A DNA stretch of 64,000 bases, from the NCBI RefSeq assembly GCF_034661175.1, contig NZ_CP141058.1, positions 930,001 to 994,000 of the forward strand, written 5' to 3'. How positions within the stretch are numbered: position 1 is the stretch's first letter; every line of letters begins with the position of its first letter. Of this stretch, positions 1 through 8,765 are shown in pieces. Position numbers and translations under genes: made by a program. The notes below the pieces were generated by a model, which worked only from the letters and a program-made list of their open reading frames with translations, ran no database searches and was not told where the DNA came from. This DNA comes from Nocardioides renjunii (GTDB lineage: Bacteria > Actinomycetota > Actinomycetes > Propionibacteriales > Nocardioidaceae).

Positions 1-693
1 TCGCACTTCGCGGCCAGCGACGAGCCGGAGCACCCGGCCAACGACCGCCAGGAGGCGGCCTTCCGCGACGCGCTGGCGGCGGCGGACCGCGCGGGCCTCG
101 ACCCCGAGGTGACCCACCTCGCCAACTCCGCCGCGGCGGTCCTGCGCCCGTCCTCCCACTTCGACCTGGTCCGCTGCGGCATCGCGTCCTACGGCCTCGA
201 CCCGGCCCCGGGCGTCACCCCGCGGCTGGGGCTCCGGCCGGCGATGACCGTGCGGGCGCGGCTGCTCATGAGCAAGCCGATCGATGCGGGCGACGGGGTG
301 TCCTACGGCCACACGTGGGTGGCCGACCGCGCCACCAGCGTGGGCGTCGTGCCCGCCGGCTACGGCGAGGGGATCCCGCGGGCCGCGGGCAACACCGCCT
401 CGGTGTGGGTCGGGGACTCACGGCGCCCGATCCGCGGGCGCGTGTGCATGGACCAGCTCGTCGTCGACCTGCACGGCGAGCTGCCGCCCAGCGGCACCGA
501 GGTGGTGCTCTTCGGTCCCGGCGACCGGGGCGAGCCCACCGCGCAGGACTGGGCCGAGGCCGTCGGCACCATCAGCTACGAGATCGTGACGCGGGTCGGC
601 GGCCGACTCACCCGCCGCCACGTCGACACCGACCTGACCGAGCACCAGACCGAAAACCAGACCGAGCACCAGACCGAGGAGACCACGCGTTGA
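1..693 (+). CDS. alr: Alanine racemase, C-terminal part (5' end outside window)
   Basis: Alanine racemase interconverts L- and D-alanine with PLP and supplies D-alanine for peptidoglycan. The reading frame is open from base 1, so the N-terminal PLP-lysine half lies upstream of the window. Visible family signatures are HLANSAA near the start, the GRVCMDQLVVDL motif of the C-terminal beta domain, and the ending YEIVTRVGGRLTRRHVD. A polar tail follows with repeats of EHQT/ENQT, unlike the usual end of the family. The TGA stop overlaps the TTG start of the next gene, so the two are probably translated together. Confidence 0.93.
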   Translation, partial: SHFAASDEPEHPANDRQEAAFRDALAAADRAGLDPEVTHLANSAAAVLRPSSHFDLVRCGIASYGLDPAPGVTPRLGLRPAMTVRARLLMSKPIDAGDGVSYGHTWVADRATSVGVVPAGYGEGIPRAAGNTASVWVGDSRRPIRGRVCMDQLVVDLHGELPPSGTEVVLFGPGDRGEPTAQDWAEAVGTISYEIVTRVGGRLTRRHVDTDLTEHQTENQTEHQTEETTR

Positions 694-1757
694 GCATCAA
701 GGGCCGCATCTTCGGCACCGTCGTCGGAGCGGCCGGCCTGGCCGCGGCGGCCGGTGCGGTGGGCATCGCCCGGCAGAACCGCATCATCGGCAACCGTGCC
801 GCCGGGGAGCGCGTCGCCTTCGGCGAGCTGCGCAGCCCGGCCCGGGTGGTGGTCGCCGACGACGCCCTCGACCTGCACGTGGAGATCGACGAGCCGCAGG
901 ACTTCGGGGGGCACGAGCCCACCGACGAGGACCTGACCGTCGTCTTCGCGCACGGCTACTGCCTCGACCTCGACTGCTGGCACTTCCAGCGCGCCGCCTA
1001 CCGCGGCCAGGTCCGCACGGTGTTCTACGACCAGCGCAGCCACGGGCGGTCGGGGCGTTCGAGCGAGGAGAACTGCACGCTCGAGCAGCTCGGCCACGAC
1101 CTGCACCGGGTCATCGAGGACACCGTCCCCGGGCGCTGCGTGGTCGTCGGCCACTCCATGGGCGGGATGAGCGTCGTCTCGCTGGCCCAGCACTACCCCG
1201 AGCTGTTCGGCGACAAGGTCGTCGGAGCGGCGCTCATCGCCACCACCGCCGGCGGTCTCGACCCGGGCCGCATCCTCTTCCCGATGCTGCCGCTGGGCAT
1301 CGGCGGGCGGTTCGTCGGTCGCGCCGTGCGCACCCTCGACCGCGGCCACCGGGTGGTCGACGTGGCCCGCTCGTGGGGCCGCGCGGTGGCCGACGTGGTG
1401 ACCGACCGCTACGCGTTCGGCGACGACGACGTGCCCGTCGCCTACGTCGAGTTCGTCATGTCGATGCTCAACGCCACGCCGTTCGCCGTCGTGGCCGACT
1501 TCTACCCGGCGTTCGCGACCCTCGACCACTTCGACCACCTCGAGCCGCTGAGCCGGGTGCCCACGTCGATCATCTGCGGCACCGCCGACAAGATCACCTC
1601 GACCGGTCACAGCCGCAAGCTGCACAGCAAGATCCCCGGCTCCAGCCTGCTGGAGTGCGACGGGGCGGGCCACATGGTCGTGCTCGAGCGGCACAAGCAG
1701 GTGACCGCGGAGCTCGACGACCTCATCTCGCTCGCCCAGGGGAGGACCCCGTCGTGA
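690..1757 (+). CDS. Alpha/beta-fold hydrolase, N-terminally membrane anchored
   Basis: A 355-residue alpha/beta hydrolase whose substrate cannot be told from sequence. An N-terminal hydrophobic segment (about residues 8-25) suggests membrane association. The oxyanion stretch FAHGYCLD, DQRSHGRS, the nucleophile elbow GHSMGG, the acid region CGTADKIT and the late His in GAGHMV form a complete catalytic set. I chose the TTG at 690 because it overlaps the alr stop as TTGA and a GAGGAG sits upstream at ordinary spacing. It ends overlapping the GNAT-TsaE gene by 4 nt, in the actinobacterial order alr, hydrolase, tsaE. Confidence 0.85.
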   Translation: MSIKGRIFGTVVGAAGLAAAAGAVGIARQNRIIGNRAAGERVAFGELRSPARVVVADDALDLHVEIDEPQDFGGHEPTDEDLTVVFAHGYCLDLDCWHFQRAAYRGQVRTVFYDQRSHGRSGRSSEENCTLEQLGHDLHRVIEDTVPGRCVVVGHSMGGMSVVSLAQHYPELFGDKVVGAALIATTAGGLDPGRILFPMLPLGIGGRFVGRAVRTLDRGHRVVDVARSWGRAVADVVTDRYAFGDDDVPVAYVEFVMSMLNATPFAVVADFYPAFATLDHFDHLEPLSRVPTSIICGTADKITSTGHSRKLHSKIPGSSLLECDGAGHMVVLERHKQVTAELDDLISLAQGRTPS

Positions 1758-2656
1758 GCGGCGCGAGGGACGTCGTCGTACGACGTGTCGGTCCCGAGGC
1801 GGCGGCCGACGTCCTGGCCGTGGTCCGGGAGGCGTTCGGCGCCCGCCCCGCGCTCGACCCGCCGGCCGACGCGCTCGGCGAGGACGTGGACACCGTCGCG
1901 CGACTGCTGCGCGCCCGCGGCGGCCTGCTGGCGACGATCGAGGGCCGGCCGGTGGGGTGCGTCGTCCTCGACCCGCGGGCGGAGAGCCTGTGGCTGCGGC
2001 GCTTCGGCGTGGTGCCCGCCGCCCGGGGGAGGGGCGCGGCGACCGCGCTGGTGCAGGAGGCGGTCGCGGCCGCGGTCGGACGCGAGCGGGTGGTCGTCCT
2101 CGCGCGCGAGGAGCTGCCCGACACCGTCGCCTTCTGGCAGCGGCACGGCTTCGTCGAGACGACGCGGTCGGCGCCCTACGTCGAGCTCGAGCTCGCCCTC
2201 ACGACCTCCTTCGAGGCGCCCGACGCGGAGTCCATGCGGGCGCTGGGGGAGCGGGTCGGGCGCAGCCTCGCCGCCGGCGACCTCGTCGTGCTGACCGGCG
2301 AGCTTGGGGCGGGCAAGACCACGTTCACCCAGGGCCTCGGCGAGGGCCTCGGGGTCCGGGGCGGCGTCACCTCTCCGACATTCGTGATCGCCCGGGTGCA
2401 CCCGTCCGTGGTGGGCGGTCCGGACCTCGTCCACGTCGACGCCTACCGGCTCGGCGGCCTGGCCGAGCTCGACGACCTCGACCTGGACGCCTCCCTGGAG
2501 GAGGCGGTGACCGTCGTGGAGTGGGGCGCCGGGCTCGCGGAGGCGCTGGCCGAGGCGCGCCTCGAGGTGCTCATCGAGCGTGCCGTCGGGGACGGCCCGG
2601 CCGACGACGAGCTCGATCCCCGCCGCGTTTCCCTCCGCTGGGTCGTCGGACAGTAA
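1754..2656 (+). CDS. tsaE: GNAT acetyltransferase-TsaE fusion
   Basis: Two domains in 300 residues. Residues ~1-150 form a GNAT fold (motif A-like VVPAARGRGAATALVQEA, then FWQRHGFVE). Residues ~155-300 are TsaE, the P-loop ATPase that energises the TsaB-TsaD complex making N6-threonylcarbamoyl-adenosine (t6A) in ANN-decoding tRNAs. GELGAGKTTFTQG is Walker A, and SPTF and VHVDAYRL are TsaE signatures. TsaE alone is about 150 residues, so the GNAT half is an addition. The GTG start overlaps the previous stop as GTGA. tsaB, rimI and tsaD follow. The role of the GNAT half is unknown. Confidence 0.88.
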   Translation: MSGARDVVVRRVGPEAAADVLAVVREAFGARPALDPPADALGEDVDTVARLLRARGGLLATIEGRPVGCVVLDPRAESLWLRRFGVVPAARGRGAATALVQEAVAAAVGRERVVVLAREELPDTVAFWQRHGFVETTRSAPYVELELALTTSFEAPDAESMRALGERVGRSLAAGDLVVLTGELGAGKTTFTQGLGEGLGVRGGVTSPTFVIARVHPSVVGGPDLVHVDAYRLGGLAELDDLDLDASLEEAVTVVEWGAGLAEALAEARLEVLIERAVGDGPADDELDPRRVSLRWVVGQ

Positions 2657-2659
2657 CCT
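2654..2659 (+). promoter_or_regulatory. Possible leaderless -10 (TAACCT) for tsaB
   Basis: TAACCT ends 7 nt before the tsaB GTG. It includes the tsaE stop codon, so any internal promoter here overlaps the upstream gene end. Supported only by the spacing seen at other genes in the window. Confidence 0.35.
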
Positions 2660-2666
2660 CGACGCC

Positions 2667-3305
2667 GTGCTCCTCGCCTTCGACACCGCGACGCCGCTGG
2701 TGACCGTCGCCCTCCACGACGGCGAGCGGGTCGTCGTGGAGCACACGTCCGAGCAGCCGATGAAGCACGGCGAGCACCTCGCGCCCCTCATCGCCCGTGC
2801 CATGGAGGACGCCGGCATCGTGCGTCAGGACCTCACCGCCGTCGCCGTCGGCGTGGGCCCGGGCCCGTTCACCGGCCTGCGGGTCGGCGTCGTCACGGCA
2901 CGCACGCTCGGGCTCGTGCTGGAGGTCCCCGTCTACGGCGTGTGCTCGCTCGACGCGGTGGCGCTCGAGGTGGTCGGCACCGGCGCGACGACCGGCAGCT
3001 TCCTCGTCGCCACGGACGCCCGGCGCAAGGAGGTCTACCTCGCCTCCTACGACGCCGACGGACGCCGGCTCGAGGGCCCGGTGGTGACCCGGCCCGCCGA
3101 GGTGGCGACCGACGCCCCGGTCGCCGGCGCGGGCCCCGGGCTCTACCCCGACGCCTTCCCGCACGCGATCGCCCCGGCACGGCCCGGTGCCGGCTGGTTG
3201 GCTGCGGGCGTGAGCTCGGAGCTCGTAGACTTGCTCGACCCCGAACCCCTCTACCTGCGGCGACCCGACGCGGTCGCCGGCGCACCAAGGAAGCCCGTCT
3301 CGTGA
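2667..3305 (+). CDS. tsaB: tRNA t6A complex subunit TsaB
   Basis: TsaB is the non-catalytic ASKHA-fold partner of TsaD in t6A synthesis. The 212-residue protein begins LLAFDTATPLVTVALHDGE, the phosphate-1-like strand of the family, and has GVGPGPFTGLRVGVVTARTLG at about residues 64-84, the TsaB signature. I start at GTG 2667; an upstream in-frame start at 2580 would add 29 residues from inside tsaE with no family similarity. The 3' end overlaps rimI by 4 nt (GTGA), consistent with one translationally coupled t6A/rimI operon. Confidence 0.92.
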   Translation: MLLAFDTATPLVTVALHDGERVVVEHTSEQPMKHGEHLAPLIARAMEDAGIVRQDLTAVAVGVGPGPFTGLRVGVVTARTLGLVLEVPVYGVCSLDAVALEVVGTGATTGSFLVATDARRKEVYLASYDADGRRLEGPVVTRPAEVATDAPVAGAGPGLYPDAFPHAIAPARPGAGWLAAGVSSELVDLLDPEPLYLRRPDAVAGAPRKPVS

Positions 3306-3757
3306 TCCGTCCCGCCACCCTCGCCGACCTGCCGGCCCTCGTCGCGCTCGAGCAGGAGCTCTTCGGCGACGACGCCTGGAACGAGGCGCTGGTGCGCCAG
3401 GAGATCGAGGGCCCGGGGCGCAAGTTCGTCGTGGCCGACGCCCTCTCGGGCTACGCCGTGACGATGACGGCCGGCGACATCGTCGACCTGCTGCGCATCG
3501 GCGTACGCCCCTCGGCGCGGCGCACCGGGATCGCCTCGCGGCTGCTCGAGGAGCTGCTCGTCGACACCGAGAGCGCCTCGCGGATGCTGCTCGAGGTGAG
3601 CGTGTCCAACGCACCGGCGCTCGGGTTCTACGTCGCGCGCCAGTTCAGCGTGATCGACGTACGCCCCCACTACTACCGCGACGGCTCCGAGGCGCTGGTG
3701 ATGTGTCGCTGGCTCCCCGGCGCGGCCCGGGCGGAGACGGCGACGGCGCATGACTGA
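3302..3757 (+). CDS. rimI: Ribosomal protein S18 alanine N-acetyltransferase
   Basis: A 151-residue GNAT protein beginning [27 protein letters not shown], typical of RimI, with acetyl-CoA motif [20 protein letters not shown] and motif [19 protein letters not shown]. RimI acetylates the N-terminus of ribosomal protein S18. Position between tsaB and tsaD supports the assignment because this order is conserved in actinobacteria. The GTG start overlaps the tsaB stop; the 3' end overlaps tsaD by 8 nt. Exact substrate is inferred from family and context. Confidence 0.88.
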   Translation: MIRPATLADLPALVALEQELFGDDAWNEALVRQEIEGPGRKFVVADALSGYAVTMTAGDIVDLLRIGVRPSARRTGIASRLLEELLVDTESASRMLLEVSVSNAPALGFYVARQFSVIDVRPHYYRDGSEALVMCRWLPGAARAETATAHD

Positions 3758-4796
3758 CGAGCCCCTCGTCCTGGGCATCGAGACGTCCTGCGACGAGACC
3801 GGCGTCGGCATCGTGCGCGGCCACACGCTGCTGGCCGACGCCGTCGCGAGCAGCGTCGAGGAGCACGCCCGCTTCGGCGGCGTCGTGCCCGAGGTCGCCA
3901 GCCGCGCGCACCTCGAGGCCATGGTGCCCACCCTCGAGCGGGCCGCCGACACGGCCGGGATCGCGCTCAGCGACATCGACGCGGTCGCGGTCACCAGCGG
4001 GCCCGGACTCGCCGGCGCGCTGCTGGTCGGCGTCGCGAGCGCCAAGGCGCTCGCCCTCGGTCTCGGCAAGCCGATCTACGGCGTCAACCACCTGGCCGCC
4101 CACGTCGCGGTCGACCAGCTCGAGCACGGCCCGCTGCCGGAGCCCTGCCTGGCCATGCTCGTCTCCGGCGGCCACTCCAGCCTGCTGGAGGTCACCGACG
4201 TCACGGTCGGCGTGGAGCCGATGGGGTCCACGATCGACGACGCCGCGGGGGAGGCCTTCGACAAGGTCGCCCGCCTGCTCGGCCTGCCGTTCCCCGGCGG
4301 CCCGCACATCGACCGGGAGGCGCGCAGCGGCAACAGCGTCGCCATCGACTTCCCGCGCGGCCTCACCAGCCGTCGCGACCTCGAGCGGCACCGCTTCGAC
4401 TTCTCCTTCTCCGGGCTCAAGACGGCGGTGGCGCGCTGGGTCGAGGCCCAGCAGCGCGCGGGCGCGACCATCGACGTCGCCGACGTCGCCGCCTCCTTCC
4501 AGGAGGCGGTCTGCGACGTGCTGACCCGCAAGGCGATCGACGCCGCCACGAGCCGCGGCATCGAGGACATCCTCATCGGTGGCGGGGTCGCCGCCAACAG
4601 CCGCCTCCGCGCGATGGCGGAGGAGCGCGCGACCGCGCGGGGCATCCGGGTCCGCGTGCCGCGCCCGGGGCTGTGCACCGACAACGGGGCCATGGTCGCC
4701 GCGCTCGGCGCCGAGCTGGTCTCGCGGGGGCGGACGCCGTCGCTGCTCGACCTGCCGGCCGACTCCTCACAGCCGATCACGACCGTCGTCGCCTAG
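3750..4796 (+). CDS. tsaD: tRNA N6-adenosine threonylcarbamoyltransferase TsaD
   Basis: The catalytic subunit that transfers threonylcarbamoyl from its AMP ester to A37 of tRNA. The 348 residues match the usual length. [15 protein letters not shown] is the N-terminal nucleotide motif, H114 and H118 in NHLAAH are the metal ligands, and [11 protein letters not shown] and CTDNGAMVA complete the ASKHA site. ATG 3750 lies inside the end of rimI (8-nt overlap). A hairpin 22 nt after the stop ends the operon. Confidence 0.95.
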   Translation: MTDEPLVLGIETSCDETGVGIVRGHTLLADAVASSVEEHARFGGVVPEVASRAHLEAMVPTLERAADTAGIALSDIDAVAVTSGPGLAGALLVGVASAKALALGLGKPIYGVNHLAAHVAVDQLEHGPLPEPCLAMLVSGGHSSLLEVTDVTVGVEPMGSTIDDAAGEAFDKVARLLGLPFPGGPHIDREARSGNSVAIDFPRGLTSRRDLERHRFDFSFSGLKTAVARWVEAQQRAGATIDVADVAASFQEAVCDVLTRKAIDAATSRGIEDILIGGGVAANSRLRAMAEERATARGIRVRVPRPGLCTDNGAMVAALGAELVSRGRTPSLLDLPADSSQPITTVVA

Positions 4797-4817
4797 GCGC
4801 CGCCCCGGGAACGACGA

Positions 4818-4843
4818 AGGTCCCCGCCCGGGAGCGGGGACCT
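4818..4843. terminator. Terminator-like hairpin after tsaD
   Basis: Perfect 10-bp stem (AGGTCCCCGC) with a 6-nt loop, no T-run. It lies in the 85-nt gap between two converging genes and could serve both. Confidence 0.6.
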
Positions 4844-4881
4844 GCGTCACGGAGCTGTGCCGGCGGTGGCGCCGACCGATC

Positions 4882-6411
4882 TCAGTCGAGCACCCCGGGG
4901 GCGACGTCCTCGTCGCCGAGCCAGTCCTGGTCGAAGACGAGGCTGTCGCGCTGGGCGGCCTTGTCGCGATCGCCCTTGCGTCCGCCGCGACCCCCCGCGC
5001 CGGACCCGGCGGAACCCGCGCTGCGGGCGCCGCCGGCGCCGTTGGCGCCGCGACCGCCCGACCGGGAGCCCGCGCTGGAGCCGGTGGCGGCTCCGCGACC
5101 TCCCGCGCCGCCGCGACCGGCGGTGCTGCCCGAGGCCGCGCCGCGACCGGCTGCCGAGCCTGCCGCGCCCCGGGAGGCCGCGCTGCCGGCGGCGCCCGCG
5201 CTGCGGGCGGAGGCGCTCCCCGCCGAGCCGGCCGTCGTGGGCCGCGACAGCGCACCGGCGCTGCCGGCGCGGCCCGTGGCACCGATGGCCCGGACCGGGC
5301 TCGCGCTGCTGCTGGATGCCGTGAGGCCCGGGCGGACGGAGCCGGCCGCGCCGCCGGACATGCCACCCGCCGTGGCACCCGCCGCACCGGCTGCGCCCGC
5401 GGCCCCCAGTGACGCGGCCGACGCGCCGCCCGCGCCCACGGAGGCCGCGGGCGCGGAGACGCCGGTGCCGGGCTGGTAGGTCACACCGGTCTGCGAGGAG
5501 CCACCGACCGTGGTGGTGGGGCCCTCGGGGCCGATCGGCGTCAGGGGCCCGGTCGGGCCAGTGGGGCCGGTCGGGCCGGTGGGAGTCGTCGGGGTGAGCC
5601 CCGGACCCTCGATGACGGGATTCCTCGTCGGGTCCTTCGTCGGGTCCTTGGTCGGGTCCTTCTCGGGATCCCGGTCGGGATCGCGGTCGGGATCGCGGTC
5701 CGGCTTGTCGGGGTCGCGGTCGGGCATGCCGACCAGCGTCGGGTCGTTGCCGCCGTCGCCGTCCTTGCCGCCGCCCGTGACCGGCGGTGCCTGGGTGCCG
5801 GGCAGGTAGGGGCCCTGCGGACCGGAGGGCACGTGGGGGGGCGGCTCGGTCGGGTCCTTCTCGCCGTGGATGTCCTTCATCGGCGGGATGGCCCCGAGGA
5901 AGGCCGCGTCCATCTGCTTGGTGAGGGCGAGCGCCCGCGCCTCCTGCTTGTCGTACTCGTTCTGCCAGGCGGTGCGCTCGTTCTGCCGCGCCTGCGAGGC
6001 CGCCGCCTGCGCGGTGAGCTCCTCCTTGGTCGGCTCCACACCGGTGGTGTTGGCCGGGGCCTGGTAGGTCGCGGGCTTCTCGCCGAGGTCCTTGAGGGCG
6101 TCGCGGGCGTCGCGGGCGTCGGAGAGCTGCTGCCCGACCTGGCGCAGCGCCTCGCCTGCAGCGCGGAGCTGCTCGGACTTGGTGAGGATCGACGCGGAGG
6201 ACTCCTCCATGCCGGCACGCAGCGCGGGGCCGGTCATCGTCTGCTCACCGATGCGCAGCTCGGCCTGGCCGGCCGCCTGCCTGAGCGCCTCACCGAGGAC
6301 CTGGAGGTCGTCGGCCTTGTCCTTCCAGGCGGAGCCGGCGTTCTGGACCATGCCCTCGGCGGCGGAGTCGAGGTACTGGTCGAGGACGAGGCGGTTGGGT
6401 CCCTTGGTCAC
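4882..6411 (-). CDS. Helical protein with long repetitive Pro/Gly/Ala tail, possibly type VII-like
   Basis: I do not recognise a named family. The first ~130 of 509 residues are predicted helical with SAWKDKADDLQVLGEALRQ and a second heptad-like stretch (SEQLRAAGEALRQVGQQL), reminiscent of WXG100/PPE-type substrates but without a clear W-x-G turn. Residues ~165-185 are Gln/Glu/Arg rich. Then come an acidic DPDRD/DPTKD repeat block, a GPT triplet block resembling collagen, and an Ala/Gly/Ser-rich tail ending in basic residues and DEDVAPGVLD. No signal peptide. The start is GTG, 3 nt after the stop of the upstream gene, so the two form an operon. A surface or secreted role is inference. Confidence 0.7.
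   Translation of the reverse strand: MTKGPNRLVLDQYLDSAAEGMVQNAGSAWKDKADDLQVLGEALRQAAGQAELRIGEQTMTGPALRAGMEESSASILTKSEQLRAAGEALRQVGQQLSDARDARDALKDLGEKPATYQAPANTTGVEPTKEELTAQAAASQARQNERTAWQNEYDKQEARALALTKQMDAAFLGAIPPMKDIHGEKDPTEPPPHVPSGPQGPYLPGTQAPPVTGGGKDGDGGNDPTLVGMPDRDPDKPDRDPDRDPDRDPEKDPTKDPTKDPTRNPVIEGPGLTPTTPTGPTGPTGPTGPLTPIGPEGPTTTVGGSSQTGVTYQPGTGVSAPAASVGAGGASAASLGAAGAAGAAGATAGGMSGGAAGSVRPGLTASSSSASPVRAIGATGRAGSAGALSRPTTAGSAGSASARSAGAAGSAASRGAAGSAAGRGAASGSTAGRGGAGGRGAATGSSAGSRSGGRGANGAGGARSAGSAGSGAGGRGGRKGDRDKAAQRDSLVFDQDWLGDEDVAPGVLD
5541..5729 (-). repeat. Intragenic short tandem repeats (GPT and DPxxD coding)
   Basis: Direct repeats in frame with the minus-strand gene: 9-nt GPT units near 5541-5590 and 12-nt or shorter units encoding DPTK, DPDR and DPEK near 5626-5729. 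Such arrays change length easily by slippage. Confidence 0.75.
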
Positions 6412-6414
6412 GGC

Positions 6415-6822
6415 TCAGTCCTCCTCGGTCGGCAGGGTGCACTGGTTGGAGCTGAAGTCAGGCGCGGCCACGCAGTCCGTGGAGGCCTGGATGAGGTTCA
6501 TCGTGGCGGTGGTCTGCTCGGTCGTGGTCTCCATGTCCTTGCGGAACGCCTCGACCGACGAGCCCATCCCGCGCAGCCCGGCGGCCACCTTCTTGAGCTC
6601 TTCGGCGACGGCCTTGTGGGCCATCTCGGCATTGGTCCCGAGGCGGTAGCCCCCGGTGTAGGACTCGCCGAACGACGAGCTCTGCACCGGCGTGATCGGC
6701 TTGCTCTCGACACCCTCGGCGGCCTTGTCGAAGGACGCCATCAGGGAGGAGATCGTCTCGGGATCGATGTTGAGCCCCACCATGGTCTGGTTGAGCAGTT
6801 CCCGGTCTTCCAACGGCAGCAT
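6415..6822 (-). CDS. Small helical protein, partner of the repetitive-tail protein
   Basis: An unrecognised 135-residue protein with no signal peptide or membrane segment. The middle (FGESYTGGYRLGTNAEMAHKAVAEELKKVAAGLRGMGSSVEAFRKDMETTTEQTTATM) begins with a Gly/Tyr-rich turn and continues as two amphipathic helices, which resembles the layout of WXG100-like substrates. Two cysteines lie near the C-terminus (DCVAAPDFSSNQC). AAAGGA precedes the ATG at good spacing. Being first in a two-gene operon with a 3-nt gap suggests the two products act together. Confidence 0.68.
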   Translation of the reverse strand: MLPLEDRELLNQTMVGLNIDPETISSLMASFDKAAEGVESKPITPVQSSSFGESYTGGYRLGTNAEMAHKAVAEELKKVAAGLRGMGSSVEAFRKDMETTTEQTTATMNLIQASTDCVAAPDFSSNQCTLPTEED

Positions 6823-6903
6823 GGTCTGTCCTTTCCCCCTGGTCGCAGAACCAAAACCACTTTAGGTGGCCGATCTGTCGCCGGCAGCATCTTCGGGGAT
6901 CGG

Positions 6904-6909
6904 TAGGCT
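6904..6909 (+). promoter_or_regulatory. Leaderless-type -10 (TAGGCT)
   Basis: TAGGCT ends 6 nt before the ATG of the lipoprotein gene, which has no Shine-Dalgarno sequence. Confidence 0.55.
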
Positions 6910-6915
6910 CGTGCC

Positions 6916-7530
6916 ATGCGTGCTCGGGGATCTCGTCGTCTCGTCGGTGCGTGCGTGGGCGTCCTGGCGTTCGCCGTCGTCACCGGCTGCCAGTCCTCCG
7001 CCGAGGAGCCCGCGGACCCCACGACCAGCGCGACGTCGTCACCGTCGACGCCGTCGCCCTCCTCGCCCGCCCCCGCATCGACGCCCGTCGTCGAGCCGGC
7101 CGACGGCAAGCTGGTCAAGGTGCCCGGCGCCAGCATGCGGGCGCTGCCGACCTACGAGCGCAACAGCGACTTCGGGATCGTCCAGGGATACCGCGACGGC
7201 CAGAGCTCGCTGACGCTGTCCCCGAGTCTCACCATGGCCCCGTCCCTGGACGCCTACGCCCGGGAGTGGATCCGCGAGCACGGTGGACGCCAGGTCCAGG
7301 TGCGCCAGGACGACGCCGTCGCGGGCGGCAAGTACTCCGCGTGGCACGTCGTCGACACCACGTCGGACCCCACCCAGCGGGTCCACACGTTCGGCACGAT
7401 GTTCCTCGACTCCGCCTGGCTCATCATCATCCGGATCAACCTCGAGGGCGTGCCGGAGACGCTGACCGAGGAGGAGGAGCAGGGCGTCATCGACAGCCTG
7501 CTCGCCTCCTTCAAGACCGACCTCGACTAG
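6916..7530 (+). CDS. Putative lipoprotein of unknown function
   Basis: 204 residues with a lipoprotein signal: basic start MRARGSRRLV, hydrophobic core, lipobox VVTGC with Cys at ~25. A Ser/Thr/Pro linker (about 28-58) leads to a ~145-residue globular domain of unknown family with the hydrophobic strand FLDSAWLIIIRINLEGV. It resembles small actinobacterial LpqN/LpqT-like lipoproteins in layout, but I cannot confirm this. The stop codon shares the palindrome CTAG with the stop of the converging membrane-propeller gene, so the two genes overlap by 4 nt. Confidence 0.75.
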   Translation: MRARGSRRLVGACVGVLAFAVVTGCQSSAEEPADPTTSATSSPSTPSPSSPAPASTPVVEPADGKLVKVPGASMRALPTYERNSDFGIVQGYRDGQSSLTLSPSLTMAPSLDAYAREWIREHGGRQVQVRQDDAVAGGKYSAWHVVDTTSDPTQRVHTFGTMFLDSAWLIIIRINLEGVPETLTEEEEQGVIDSLLASFKTDLD

Positions 7531-8765
7531 CCCGCGGCTGCGGCGACCTTGAGGGCGACGGCTCCGGGCCGCACCTCGACGCCGGCTCCGCCGACGCGTT
7601 CGACGGTTCCGTCGAGGCCCAGCCGGACGGCGTACTGCCGGCCGCCGGTGACCACGGCGGCGACGAGCGTGTCGTCGTCCTCCCAGGCCACCTCGGGGTT
7701 GATCCCGACGACCCCGGTGCGGGCGCCGGCGAGCTCGAAGTCGACCACGCGCTCGCCGCTCGCCGCGTCGAGGATCGCGAGGGTCGGGGAGCCGTCGGGC
7801 GTCAGGTAGTCGGTGAAGCCCAGGACGTGCCGGCCGTCGGGGCTGAAGGCGAGCACGGAGTAGTCGCACGTGCGCCACACCACCGGGGCGCCCTCGGTGA
7901 CGGCGTCGCGGACCTGCCAGCACGAGCCGTCACCGCTGAAGCTGGTCTGCCCGCTCACCAGGCCGCCGACGGGGTCGGCGGAGCCGGGGTGGATGAAGCC
8001 GGGCACCGACGTCGTCGCGCCGTCCGGGGAGACGACGAGCGCGGACTCGTCGCCGGTCGCGGGATCGGTGCGGGACACGACCATCGCCTCGCCCGGCAGG
8101 AAGCCGACCGGGCGGACGTCTGCCTGCTCCGGGCCCGGCGGCAGCGGCGTACGCCGTTCGTCCCGCGCACCGTCGGCGGCCCGGTCGACCAGGACCCAGC
8201 GACCGCCGTCGTACTCCGCCCAGGCCAGGCGCGAGGCGTCCGACGAGACCGCCAGCACGCTGGCCGACGTCGCCTCGTCGAGGACCCCGAAGTCGGCGTC
8301 GAGCACCTGCAGGGTCTGGATCCAGCCGGCCGGCTCGTCGCTCACCGTGAGCCCCGCCCAGCCGTCGAGGTAGGGGGTGAGCTGGCGGTAGTCGCGGGGG
8401 AGCGGGGTCTTCTCGCCGCCGACCACGAGGCTCGGGTCGTCGACGTTGATGAGCGGGACGGCAGACGCGCCGCCGACGGGTGCGCTGCGCGGGTCGATGC
8501 GCACCGTCCCCGCCACCGCGGGGGCCGGCGGGTCCGCGGCCGGCGGTACGTCGCTGCGCTGGGTGGGGCCGGTCGCGGCGAGGCCGAGCGGGACGGCCAC
8601 CGCCAGGACGGCGGCGACGGCCGCACCGGCAACCGCCCGACGACCCCGCTGGATCCGGCGGGCCCGGGTGCGGACGTCGGTCACCGTGAGCGGTGCGCGC
8701 TGGAGGGTGTCGACCCGGCGGTGCAGGCCGTCGTGGACCCGGTCCTCGAGGGGAGCGTCGTTCAT
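7527..8765 (-). CDS. Membrane-anchored beta-propeller protein, sigma-factor partner
   Basis: 412 residues: a cytoplasmic N-terminus of ~40 residues with many Arg (VHDGLHRRVDTLQRAPLTVTDVRTRARRIQRGRR), one transmembrane helix (~44-64), then an extracytoplasmic region of beta repeats (FSPDGRHVLG, DGSPTLAILDAASGERVVDFEL) typical of TolB/WD40-like propellers. It overlaps the upstream sigma-factor gene by 4 nt, so it is probably that factor's membrane-side regulator or sensor, although no classical zinc anti-sigma motif is present. Its last ~130 residues are clearly related to the secreted protein at 47755-48792. Confidence 0.78.
   Translation of the reverse strand: MNDAPLEDRVHDGLHRRVDTLQRAPLTVTDVRTRARRIQRGRRAVAGAAVAAVLAVAVPLGLAATGPTQRSDVPPAADPPAPAVAGTVRIDPRSAPVGGASAVPLINVDDPSLVVGGEKTPLPRDYRQLTPYLDGWAGLTVSDEPAGWIQTLQVLDADFGVLDEATSASVLAVSSDASRLAWAEYDGGRWVLVDRAADGARDERRTPLPPGPEQADVRPVGFLPGEAMVVSRTDPATGDESALVVSPDGATTSVPGFIHPGSADPVGGLVSGQTSFSGDGSCWQVRDAVTEGAPVVWRTCDYSVLAFSPDGRHVLGFTDYLTPDGSPTLAILDAASGERVVDFELAGARTGVVGINPEVAWEDDDTLVAAVVTGGRQYAVRLGLDGTVERVGGAGVEVRPGAVALKVAAAAG

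Noticed and set aside
5510-5809. Collagen-like GPVGPVGPVG protein on the plus strand
   Set aside because: It is the complement of the GPT and DPDRD repeats of the minus-strand gene, whose frame, start and operon partner are better supported.
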